NCBI GenBank assembly: GCA_015493625.1
Contig: WGCT01000338.1
Coordinates: forward strand, 1 to 8,634
Direction of reading: 5' to 3'
Length of the DNA stretch: 8,634 nucleotides
DNA from: Draconibacterium sp.
GTDB lineage: Bacteria > Bacteroidota > Bacteroidia > Bacteroidales > Prolixibacteraceae
Below, one piece after another: positions 1 to 6,512 of this stretch (position 1 is the first letter of the stretch; each line of letters opens with the position of its first letter). The notes below the pieces were generated by a model, which was given only the letters and a program-made list of their open reading frames with translations, searched no databases and had not been told where the DNA came from. A program made the translations under genes and the position numbers.

Positions 1-878
1 AATGTCAGATTCTCGCTAAACTGAGCCAACGCTCCCAAACCGGTTGCATGAAAAAGATTTACATTTCTAATGGTTATATTATCCGATTCCTGAATAAAAA
101 TTCCCGCATGAATTCGCTCGGCGTGGCGCATCACTAAAAAATTGCCAACTGCCGGCTTTCGAATAAACGGATAATAGATGCGAATAACTCCGGGGATAAT
201 ATTTTCAGCAAGATAGTTGTTCCAGCCACGCCCCAAACAGCCCCCGTCGCCAGTTTGCGGAACAACAAAATGCCCTTTGCGGTCGAATTCCATCGACGAT
301 TTCCATGGCTCGCGCCCATATTTGCCAACGTTAAAAATCAACTTCCCTTTTTCAATCCGGTAAGGCGACTCTTTTAAATCGATGCCAAGTTCGATATACT
401 CGTCGGTTACTTTTAAAATCTCGCCTTGTGCAATTAGCGGTTGGTCCCAATCGATGTCAACATTTTTTAATGTTACATTCGAACAGCTATCGAAAGTAAA
501 AGGCTGCATCTGCTCGTGAAAAATAAAGCGACTGCCATGTCCTTCGATAACAAGGTTCTTAATGTTTTGGAAAAGAAATGCACATTTTCGAGGATTTTCG
601 TCGGTTGTATTCGATTCGAAATAATATTTACGAATAGTATGCTCGGGATAGAAATGGTACTCGCCGCGGTTAAAAACAAGTTTTTTCGGATTATCGCCTG
701 TTATACTTTCAATGGCTTTATTTATAATTTTTACACAGTCTTTTTTACGGTCTTTTTCTAACCCAAAATCTTTCATGTAAATTATTGTTGTGTCTGACGA
801 GGTTGTTTGTACTGCAAAACCATTAAAATTAAACATGAATAACAGTGCAAACAGAAGAGGTAATTTCACGAGTCTCAT
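1..878 (-). CDS. GH110-like alpha-1,3-galactosidase, secreted, 3' part cut off by window edge
   Basis: Reading the minus strand from the ATG at 878 gives 292 uninterrupted codons to the window edge. Residues 1-22 form a Sec signal peptide (hydrophobic LLFALLFMFNFNGFA, then VQTT). The mature part begins with a pectate-lyase-like start (YMKDFGLEKDRKKD, residues 34-47) and then beta-helix rungs such as NLVIEGHGSRFIFH (108-121), NVTLKNVDIDW (134-144) and NITIRNVNLFHATGLG (267-282), followed by AQFSEN (285-290). RHAERIHAGIF (251-261) plus the last rung closely recall GH110 enzymes such as Bacteroides fragilis GlaA/GlaB, recognised from memory. Family members cleave terminal alpha-1,3-linked galactose from blood-group B type glycans, and some marine members act on lambda-carrageenan fragments. 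GH110 proteins are about 600 residues, so roughly half is missing here, probably with much of the active site. Substrate cannot be decided from this half. The gene is divergent from the small zinc-ribbon gene. A general right-handed beta-helix hydrolase is the fallback call. Confidence 0.8.
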   Translation of the reverse strand, partial: MRLVKLPLLFALLFMFNFNGFAVQTTSSDTTIIYMKDFGLEKDRKKDCVKIINKAIESITGDNPKKLVFNRGEYHFYPEHTIRKYYFESNTTDENPRKCAFLFQNIKNLVIEGHGSRFIFHEQMQPFTFDSCSNVTLKNVDIDWDQPLIAQGEILKVTDEYIELGIDLKESPYRIEKGKLIFNVGKYGREPWKSSMEFDRKGHFVVPQTGDGGCLGRGWNNYLAENIIPGVIRIYYPFIRKPAVGNFLVMRHAERIHAGIFIQESDNITIRNVNLFHATGLGALAQFSENLT

Positions 879-1035
879 ATTGTTTTATTTTATTTCGAAA
901 GATAAATAAAAGTGCCGGTTATTATTAAAATACATTGAATGAATTATATCAGTTCTTACAACTTCGTTTTGTTGCGGGCATTTGTTCAGAATGGTTTGCC
1001 GGCAGAAAAAATACCGAAAAACTAAATACCACCTC

Positions 1036-1068
1036 GTTGTATGATATAAAATATTTTTCTCATATTTG
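1036..1068 (+). promoter_or_regulatory. Candidate Bacteroidota-type promoter of the small zinc-ribbon gene
   Basis: GTTG at 1036-1039 and CATATTTG at 1061-1068 are separated by 21 bp, close to the phylum consensus TTTG-N19-21-TAnnTTTG, with one mismatch in each box. Transcription would start near 1075, giving a leader of about 25 nt before the ATG at 1102. The rest of the 879-1101 divergent spacer is AT-rich, and I saw no convincing promoter for the GH110 gene on the other strand. Confidence 0.5.
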
Positions 1069-1101
1069 CACTTCAATTAAAAACTTTGAAATAGAAAAAT
1101 T

Positions 1102-1275
1102 ATGGCAAAAGAGTGTGTATTTTGTAAAAGAGATCAGGAAGAAGTTCCGTTGGTACATATTGAATTTAAGAATCAGGATTTTTATATCTGTCCACAGCAT
1201 ATTCCAATTCTAATTCACGAACCCGGCAAATTGGTTGGTCATTTACCCAATGCCGATGAACTGCAAGCGGGTTAA
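1102..1275 (+). CDS. 57-residue zinc-ribbon-like small protein of unknown function
   Basis: ATG at 1102 to TAA at 1273-1275 encodes 57 residues beginning MAKECVFCKRDQEEVPLVH. Cys5 and Cys8 (ECVFCKR) and Cys30 and His33 (YICPQHIP) make a CxxC-X21-CxxH arrangement that would fit one zinc ion in a treble-clef or zinc-ribbon fold. The segment between them (VPLVHIEFKNQDFY) reads as two beta strands, and the tail is HLPNADELQAG. It has no signal peptide or membrane segment, so it is probably cytoplasmic. Support for a real gene comes from the motif, a promoter-like sequence at the expected distance and a strong terminator 15 bp after the stop. The start is preceded by an A-rich stretch (GAAATAGAAAAATT) rather than a Shine-Dalgarno sequence, as is usual in the phylum. 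I vaguely recall similar small proteins in Bacteroidales but cannot name a family or function. It stands alone on its strand. Confidence 0.72.
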   Translation: MAKECVFCKRDQEEVPLVHIEFKNQDFYICPQHIPILIHEPGKLVGHLPNADELQAG

Positions 1276-1289
1276 TTAAGTTTCTCATA

Positions 1290-1333
1290 AAAAAAATGGC
1301 ATCTTTCAATCAAAGAAAAGATGCCATTTTTTT
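1290..1333. terminator. Bidirectional intrinsic terminator between convergent genes
   Basis: A perfect 17-bp inverted repeat (1290-1306 with 1317-1333) encloses a 10-nt loop (CAATCAAAGA). The core ATGGCATCTTT / AAAGATGCCAT is flanked by an A tract (from 1289) on the left and a T tract (1327-1333) on the right, so each strand carries a stem followed by a U tract. It serves the 57-residue gene (stop 1275) on the plus strand and the sulfatase (stop 1341) on the minus strand. Confidence 0.9.
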
Positions 1334-1340
1334 GTTGTTT

Positions 1341-3002
1341 TTATTTCTCTTTTTGTTTTTTAGCAAGTTTTCGTTTTTCGGCTTTCTTTTTTTGCCAGGC
1401 TAAATACGAGTCGAGATATTTTTTATTATTCTCGTCACTATCGCCGTATTTTTTACGTGCCATTTCAAGTTTTTCGTGCATCATTTTTTGCACATCGGCA
1501 TACTCCGGATCGTCGTACACGCTCTTCATTTCGTTGGGGTCTTTTTCCAGATCGTATAATTCCCATTCATCCACATCGTAATAAAAGTGCATTAATTTGT
1601 AACGTTTTGTTGCCACACCGTAGTGACGTTTTACCATGTGCACCGATGGATATTCGTAATAGGTATAATAGGTAAAGTCGCGGAATTTATTAGTTTCTCC
1701 ACTTACTAAATTTCTGAAAGATTCTCCTTGAATATCGGAAGGGATTTTAGCGCCTGCATAATCGAGAAAAGTGGGTGCGAAATCAATGTTCTGTACCAAT
1801 TTATCGATTTTTGTACCGGGTTTAATCTCTTTTGGGTAGCGGATTAACAGTGGTGTGCGAAACGACTCTTTATACATAAAACGTTTATCGAACCAACCGT
1901 GTTCGCCCAGATAAAATCCTTGGTCGGAAGTGTAAACTACGATTGTATTTTCGGCTAGTCCGGCTTCATCGAGATAGTCGAGTAGTTCGCCAACGCCATC
2001 GTCAACCGAAGCGATACAAGCCAGATAATCTTGCATGAATCGTTGGTAACGCCAGCGCATCATCTCTTTTTCGTTCAAGGTTGGATATATTTTTTTAAAA
2101 TCCTCATTAAGTGGCATATACACCGAATCCCAGGCTGCTTTTTGTTTTTCGTTCATTCGCCCGGTATTGTTTTTAAATGCGTTTATGCCCCAGCTCGAAG
2201 TTTCCTTTATTCCCAATTCGTTCATTACTTCAGGATAAATTTTTGAGTCTCCCGCCCAATTTTGATTTTTTAGAATATTCATTTCCTGTGTATGGGCAGC
2301 TGTTCCTCTCCCGCTATAATCATCGAAAAGTGTTTCAGGTTCTTTAAATTTCATTTTAGTATACTGCTTGTAGTATTTTTCAGCAGGCATCCATTCTCTG
2401 TGCGGTGCTTTCTGGTGGTACAACATGCAGAATGGTTTGTTTTTGTCGCGTTTGTTTTTTAACCAGTCGAGGGCTTTTTCTGTTACAATTTCGGTACAGT
2501 ACCCTTCGAATCGTGTTTTCTTGCCGTTCACCCAAAAATCGGGGTTATAATACTGACCTTGGCCCAACAACACCATCGAATAGTCGAAACCCTGAGGCAG
2601 CCCGTTTAAATGAATTTTTCCAATGAGTGCAGTCTGGTAGCCTGCTTTTTGAAGCTCTTTGGGGAAATTATCCTGGTTCCAGTTAAAAGGCATGGCATTG
2701 TCAACTTTCCCATTTACAAAACTGTGTTTGCCTGTTAACATAGCAGCACGACTTGGTGCACACAGCGAGTTGGTTACACAAGCACGGGTAAAAATTGCTC
2801 CCTCTTTTGCTAACCGGTCGATATTGGGTGTATTGTTTAACCCGTAACCATACGCACTAATTGCCTGATAAGCGTGGTCGTCGCTCATAATGTAAATAAT
2901 GTTCGGTTTTTGGGGTTTCTTTTTTTGCTGAGTTGTACAAGCAAAAAATAGCAGGAATAAGAGAGAAAGGGCAACTGAATTAAAGATTTTTAATTTCTTC
3001 AT
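1341..3002 (-). CDS. S1-family sulfatase, predicted lipoprotein (formylglycine Cys81)
   Basis: This 553-residue protein is a complete arylsulfatase-type (S1) enzyme that should remove a sulfate ester from a glycan outside the cytoplasm. Residues 1-21 are a signal segment ending LLFFA before Cys22, a lipobox-like site, so it is probably lipid-anchored. Metal-binding Asp41-Asp42 sit in NIIYIMSDDHA. The signature SLCAPSRAAMLTGK places Cys81 as the residue converted to formylglycine by a maturase (not in this window). Further active-site candidates are Lys129 and His131 (GKIHL), His196 (LYHQKAPH), Asp360-Gln361 (TSDQGFYLGEHGW) and Lys373. The YHQKAPHREW and ASVDDGVGELLDYLDEAGL stretches resemble GlcNAc-6-sulfatase type (S1_11-like) enzymes, but that subfamily call is from memory and uncertain. 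The last 17 residues are strongly basic (QKKKAEKRKLAKKQKEK), which is odd for the family. The ATG at 3002 is chosen because it gives the signal peptide directly. Neighbouring GH110 supports a role in glycan breakdown. Confidence 0.92.
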   Translation of the reverse strand: MKKLKIFNSVALSLLFLLFFACTTQQKKKPQKPNIIYIMSDDHAYQAISAYGYGLNNTPNIDRLAKEGAIFTRACVTNSLCAPSRAAMLTGKHSFVNGKVDNAMPFNWNQDNFPKELQKAGYQTALIGKIHLNGLPQGFDYSMVLLGQGQYYNPDFWVNGKKTRFEGYCTEIVTEKALDWLKNKRDKNKPFCMLYHQKAPHREWMPAEKYYKQYTKMKFKEPETLFDDYSGRGTAAHTQEMNILKNQNWAGDSKIYPEVMNELGIKETSSWGINAFKNNTGRMNEKQKAAWDSVYMPLNEDFKKIYPTLNEKEMMRWRYQRFMQDYLACIASVDDGVGELLDYLDEAGLAENTIVVYTSDQGFYLGEHGWFDKRFMYKESFRTPLLIRYPKEIKPGTKIDKLVQNIDFAPTFLDYAGAKIPSDIQGESFRNLVSGETNKFRDFTYYTYYEYPSVHMVKRHYGVATKRYKLMHFYYDVDEWELYDLEKDPNEMKSVYDDPEYADVQKMMHEKLEMARKKYGDSDENNKKYLDSYLAWQKKKAEKRKLAKKQKEK

Positions 3003-3019
3003 TACGTTTAATTTTGTTA

Positions 3020-3050
3020 AAAAGTTATTTGTATTTCAATACCGTGCAAA
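3020..3050 (-). promoter_or_regulatory. Candidate promoter of the sulfatase gene
   Basis: On the minus strand TTTG (3047-3050) and TAACTTTT (3020-3027) are separated by 19 bp, one mismatch from the Bacteroidota consensus TTTG-N19-21-TAnnTTTG. The implied leader before the ATG at 3002 is short, around 10-15 nt. Two overlapping palindromes, AAAACGTTTT (3048-3057) and GTTTTAAAAC (3053-3062), abut the -33 box and could bind a regulator, although AT-rich palindromes arise easily by chance. This promoter would separate the sulfatase from the exporter operon upstream. Confidence 0.4.
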
Positions 3051-3103
3051 ACGTTTTAAAACTAATCAATTTTCTCGTAAAAAAGAGAATAGATTTAAAC
3101 TAC

Positions 3104-4279
3104 TCAAACCGCTTCTCTTTTTTCAATTCGTTTAAAAAGAAGTTTTAGCATTATAAAAGCAAGCAAAAGGTAGAGAACCGTTAAAATCCAAAGATGAATC
3201 CAATACCCGGTTACATCAGAAAAAGGAGCTCCTTTTTGTGTTAGTGCAAGAAACCCTTTTATGGCTGGAGTGCTGGGAATAATTTGAGAAAAGTGTTGAA
3301 GCCATTCCGGCATCGACTCAACCGGCCACGAAAAACCACTTAAAAAGATAAACGGAATGCTTGTAAAAAGCAGTATCATCATCGAACTTTCGCGGTGCTT
3401 AAAAAAGGCCGAAATAAACATTCCAAGGAAAATTACGGAGATTAAAAACGGAACAATAAAAACAAACATTTCGAAATAACCGGTACGCATGGGCAATTTA
3501 AATATTCTAAAAATAATGACCAGAACAAAAATACTATTCATTAAATACAAAGTAAAATAAGCGAGCATTTTGCCCAATAAAACGGAGAGTGTACCGCCTC
3601 GTTTTGCAACAATTGGAGCAAGATAATGTTCTTTTTTAAACTCGTTCGACGACCCGCCAAGCAAGCCAATTCCCAACAAAAGTGTTTGCTGAAGAATAAG
3701 GAGTAAAACCGCCGGCATGGCATAGGTTGCATAGCCGCCATTCGGATTATAAAGGGCATATGTTTCGAGTGGCAGCGGATTACGTTCGTAATAAGCAACT
3801 TCCAGTGCTTCGCCTTTTGCCATTCTTCGCTGAATTTCAACTCCCGCACTCATTGTACCAATGGAATAACTTGCTGCTGTTAAAATTTGCTTGTAAATAA
3901 CCATGTAAGCTGCATCGGCATAAACCGAAACGTGTGCCGATTCGAACCTTAAAATATTTTTTTCGAACTCTTCGGGAATATAGATAATTCCATAGATCTC
4001 ACCCTCGTTAAATTTTTCTTCTGCCGATCTGAAATCGCTTACACGGTCGATAACTTTTACTTCATCGGTAGCATCGACCATTCGAATTAGCTGGCGGCTT
4101 AAATCAGAATGGCTCTCATCGACAACCATAATCGGTATCTCTTTTGCCTGCTCGTTGTTGTATGCCAGTGAGTACAAAACCGGATAGATGATTATGGCAA
4201 TAAAAAACAGCATAATTGTTCCTCCATCGGAGAACATTTTTTTATACTCTTTAAACCATATTTTTATTAGTGCCGACAT
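3104..4279 (-). CDS. ABC-2 type transporter permease (second of a pair)
   Basis: This 391-residue inner-membrane protein has the YhhJ/YbhR-type layout (ABC2_membrane_3-like). A short amphipathic N-terminus (IKIWFKEYKKMF) precedes TM1 at about 21-40. A large periplasmic domain of about 145 residues follows (strands IPIMVVDES and GIIYIPEEF), then a helix SAGVEIQRRMA (144-154). Five more membrane segments lie at about 185-208, 235-258, 270-293, 298-316 and 360-380. The loop WPVESMPEWLQHFSQIIPST (318-337) matches the conserved P-E-x-MP...P-x-T element before the last segment of this family. It contains no nucleotide-binding motifs and needs a separate ATPase. It starts 5 bp after the stop of its paralogue, so the two are almost certainly co-translated and probably pair as a heterodimer. 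It is the last gene of the exporter operon. Substrate is unknown: drugs, bile-salt-like compounds or lipids are family precedents only. Confidence 0.9.
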   Translation of the reverse strand: MSALIKIWFKEYKKMFSDGGTIMLFFIAIIIYPVLYSLAYNNEQAKEIPIMVVDESHSDLSRQLIRMVDATDEVKVIDRVSDFRSAEEKFNEGEIYGIIYIPEEFEKNILRFESAHVSVYADAAYMVIYKQILTAASYSIGTMSAGVEIQRRMAKGEALEVAYYERNPLPLETYALYNPNGGYATYAMPAVLLLILQQTLLLGIGLLGGSSNEFKKEHYLAPIVAKRGGTLSVLLGKMLAYFTLYLMNSIFVLVIIFRIFKLPMRTGYFEMFVFIVPFLISVIFLGMFISAFFKHRESSMMILLFTSIPFIFLSGFSWPVESMPEWLQHFSQIIPSTPAIKGFLALTQKGAPFSDVTGYWIHLWILTVLYLLLAFIMLKLLFKRIEKREAV

Positions 4280-4284
4280 ATAAA

Positions 4285-5475
4285 CTAAATTTTACCCCAG
4301 TATTTTTTCTTTGTCAGAAACTTACGAAGCCGTGGGATTAAGAAAAATGGCAATGCGATAAAGATTGCTAAAATCCAGAAACTTGGTAACGAATACCGCA
4401 GCTCAAGTCCTTTCATTGCTTCGTTAATATAAATTTTCAAGTAGTGGGTGTAGGGAAATATTTTCGAAAAATACTGCATTGCCGGGCTCATTGCAACTGT
4501 TGGAAAAGTAAGGCCTGCGAAAGAAAATGCCAGCGATGAGTAGGCAGCTCCCAAACTTAGCGACAGTCGTACATTCGGAAAAACAGAGATAATAAAAACG
4601 CCCATTGCCTGATAAGCAAAAACAAAAAATACGGTCGATATAAAAATAACAAACAGACTGCCGTTCATTGGAGCATCGATATATTTAAACAAAATTGTAT
4701 TTATAAAAAACGCTTCAACAATAAAAATAAACGAGTAGGGAAGCAGTTTCCCTGTTAAGGCAACAATTATACTTTTGCCCGAGATTTCGTACCACTCTTC
4801 GGCAGTGCTGTATTTCAATTCTGTTCCTATTGAAAAAATAGTTGCCGAAATAATAAACATAAGTAGCATAACCGGAAGCAGTGCAGTTACCAGATAATAG
4901 GCGTAATTTATATATGGGTTGTAGAGCGCGTGTGTATCGATTATAATTGGTTGCACGTTAATTAATGCCTGCTCCTCCATTTCGGAGTGCGCCATTCTTT
5001 TCTGCAGATTTATTCCTGCCGACAAGGTTCCTATCGCTTTCATTGCGGCAACACTTACTCCGCTTCCGGCCGACAGGTTTGCATTTGAGTAAAACAGAAC
5101 AAGTTTATCGGCATTGCCTTTGTATATTCCGTTTTCTGTTCCTTTGGGAATGTACAAAAGAGCTCGCACCTCCGATTTTTCGATAAGACGTTTCCCCTCT
5201 TCCAACGAGTTTACCTCGCTTTTTATCTCAATTTCGGGGGTAGCTTCAACCCAACGTTTTATTTGCCGCGAGAGTGCTGTGTTATCAGCATCGTAAACAG
5301 CAATGCTAAATCCGTCGGCTTTCCCTTCGTGAAACATAGTTGTAAATAGCAGAAAGGCAAACAGAGGCAAAATGAACAAAATCCACATATAAATTTGCTC
5401 CGAGCCCATTCTTTTCAGCTCGCGAAGCAGTACTGCCCTCAACCCTTTTTTCAGCGTTTTATTTTCTTTTTTCAC
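4285..5475 (-). CDS. ABC-2 type transporter permease (first of a pair), GTG start
   Basis: This 396-residue inner-membrane permease is paralogous to the gene that follows. It shares TM1 (about 28-48), a periplasmic domain (FSIAVYDADN, ALLYIPKG), the helix LSAGINLQKRMAHSE (151-165), the DTHALYNPYINYAYY segment before TM2 (about 193-216), and TMs near 236-262, 273-298, 303-325 and 365-382. The loop FPTVAMSPAMQYFSKIFPYT (324-343) corresponds to the P-x-E-x-MP region of its partner but lacks the Glu. The start is GTG (5473-5475). No in-frame ATG lies nearby upstream, and the next internal ATG (Met23) would remove the amphipathic helix LRAVLLRELKRM that matches the partner's N-terminus. It lies 19 bp after the HlyD adaptor gene. 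It has no Walker motifs. The pair probably forms the membrane channel of a tripartite exporter. Confidence 0.9.
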   Translation of the reverse strand: MKKENKTLKKGLRAVLLRELKRMGSEQIYMWILFILPLFAFLLFTTMFHEGKADGFSIAVYDADNTALSRQIKRWVEATPEIEIKSEVNSLEEGKRLIEKSEVRALLYIPKGTENGIYKGNADKLVLFYSNANLSAGSGVSVAAMKAIGTLSAGINLQKRMAHSEMEEQALINVQPIIIDTHALYNPYINYAYYLVTALLPVMLLMFIISATIFSIGTELKYSTAEEWYEISGKSIIVALTGKLLPYSFIFIVEAFFINTILFKYIDAPMNGSLFVIFISTVFFVFAYQAMGVFIISVFPNVRLSLSLGAAYSSLAFSFAGLTFPTVAMSPAMQYFSKIFPYTHYLKIYINEAMKGLELRYSLPSFWILAIFIALPFFLIPRLRKFLTKKKYWGKI

Positions 5476-5494
5476 GAAATGAGATTCAAAGAAA

Positions 5495-6481
5495 TTAATC
5501 GAGTTTGTTCCAATTGATTAGCGCGGTCATGCCCGGCCGAAGACCTTCCACAGGCTCGGTGGGAGCTGCTTTCACTTCAAAGGTTTTCATGTCGAAGTCG
5601 CCCGTTGTTTTGGTTGCTTTCCAGGTGGCAAAATCGCCAAGAGGGTTAATGAAATTTATTTTTACTTCAATATTTTTGTTGTTTAATGCCGGTACATTTA
5701 CATCAATTATTTTCCCCATTTTAAATTTATACAACAGGTCTTCGCGAATACTGAAAACAACCCAGATATCAGATAAATCGACAATAGTAACAATAGGAAA
5801 TCCGGTATTTACCAACTCGCCTTCCTGCGAAATAATACTTGCTATTTCGCCATCGATTGGAGCCTTTAAACTTGCTTCGCTCAAATACGAGTCTAACTCC
5901 TGAATAACTCCCGAAGCTTGGTCGACCAGTGCGTCGGCGCCCATTTTATCTTCGTAGCGCGCACCTTTTTTGGCCATGTCGTATTGCGACTTTGCCGCTC
6001 GTTCGGTCTCTTTAGCTGCATTCAGCTGTGCTGTAACTTCATCTAATTTTTGAGCCGGAATAACACCTTCGTCGTACAATTTTTTAACCCGGTCGTAGGT
6101 TTTTTGCATTACATCGACACCCACAATCGATTTTTTCCACAACCGGTAAGCACCTTCAATTTGCTCTTCGCGCGCACCGTTTTTTGCTTTTATACTTTGC
6201 GATTTTGCCGCCTTTCTTGCCGACTCGGCCTGCACTTTTTTTGCATCCAGTTCGGGCGTGCTAATTTCAACCAAAGTGTCTCCTTTATGAACTTGCTGGC
6301 CGGCCTGCACAATAATGCGTTCTATTCGCCCGGGAATTTTAGAGGCTACTTTAATCTGTTTTGCCTCTGCTTCGCCCTGCAAAATAATATCGGGAGTGCT
6401 CGACATAATCCAGCCCGAAACAATGACCAAAATTAGAAGCAACACAAGCACAATTCCAATGATGATATTTCTTGACTTCAT
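5495..6481 (-). CDS. HlyD/EmrA-type periplasmic adaptor (membrane fusion protein)
   Basis: This 328-residue adaptor should bridge the inner-membrane permeases and the outer-membrane channel. Residues 6-26 form an uncleaved membrane anchor (IIIGIVLVLLLILVIVSGWI) with no lipobox Cys. The first half of the lipoyl/biotinyl-like domain is at about 38-78 (IKVASKIPGRIERIIVQAGQ, VHKGDTLVEI). A helical hairpin of about 80-200 rich in Ala, Lys and Glu includes two KxGAR turns (KNGAREEQ at 100-107, KKGARYED at 171-178). The second lipoyl half follows (LKAPIDGEIASIISQEGELV, 205-224), then a beta-barrel part ending GLRPGMTALINW (313-324). This is the arrangement of E. coli YbhG/YhiI adaptors, which work with ABC-2 permeases. 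The ATG at 6481 is preceded by an A/T-rich leader without a Shine-Dalgarno sequence. It lies 31 bp after the TolC-like gene. Confidence 0.93.
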   Translation of the reverse strand: MKSRNIIIGIVLVLLLILVIVSGWIMSSTPDIILQGEAEAKQIKVASKIPGRIERIIVQAGQQVHKGDTLVEISTPELDAKKVQAESARKAAKSQSIKAKNGAREEQIEGAYRLWKKSIVGVDVMQKTYDRVKKLYDEGVIPAQKLDEVTAQLNAAKETERAAKSQYDMAKKGARYEDKMGADALVDQASGVIQELDSYLSEASLKAPIDGEIASIISQEGELVNTGFPIVTIVDLSDIWVVFSIREDLLYKFKMGKIIDVNVPALNNKNIEVKINFINPLGDFATWKATKTTGDFDMKTFEVKAAPTEPVEGLRPGMTALINWNKLD

Positions 6482-6512
6482 TTTTATAGTTTTTAATTTT
6501 TATTTTCGAATG

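Noticed and set aside
885..1076. 63-codon minus-strand open frame in the divergent spacer
   Set aside because: It has no domain, an atypical composition and would overlap the candidate promoter of the plus-strand gene; probably chance.
935..1213. 92-codon plus-strand open frame overlapping the small zinc-ribbon gene
   Set aside because: It is in a different frame from the 57-residue gene, has no recognisable domain and low-complexity content; the CxxC-CxxH frame, promoter and terminator fit the shorter gene better.
3072..3089. Hairpin TTCTC-N8-GAGAA after the last permease gene as a terminator
   Set aside because: The stem is only 5 bp and the T run lies in the loop rather than after the stem, so it does not look like a working terminator.
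5505..5903. 132-codon plus-strand open frame opposite the HlyD gene
   Set aside because: It is antisense to a clear HlyD adaptor and its translation shows no domain; it is a shadow frame.
6050..6436. 128-codon plus-strand open frame opposite the HlyD gene
   Set aside because: Antisense to the helical hairpin and lipoyl region of the adaptor; apparent hydrophobicity mirrors the real gene's codons.
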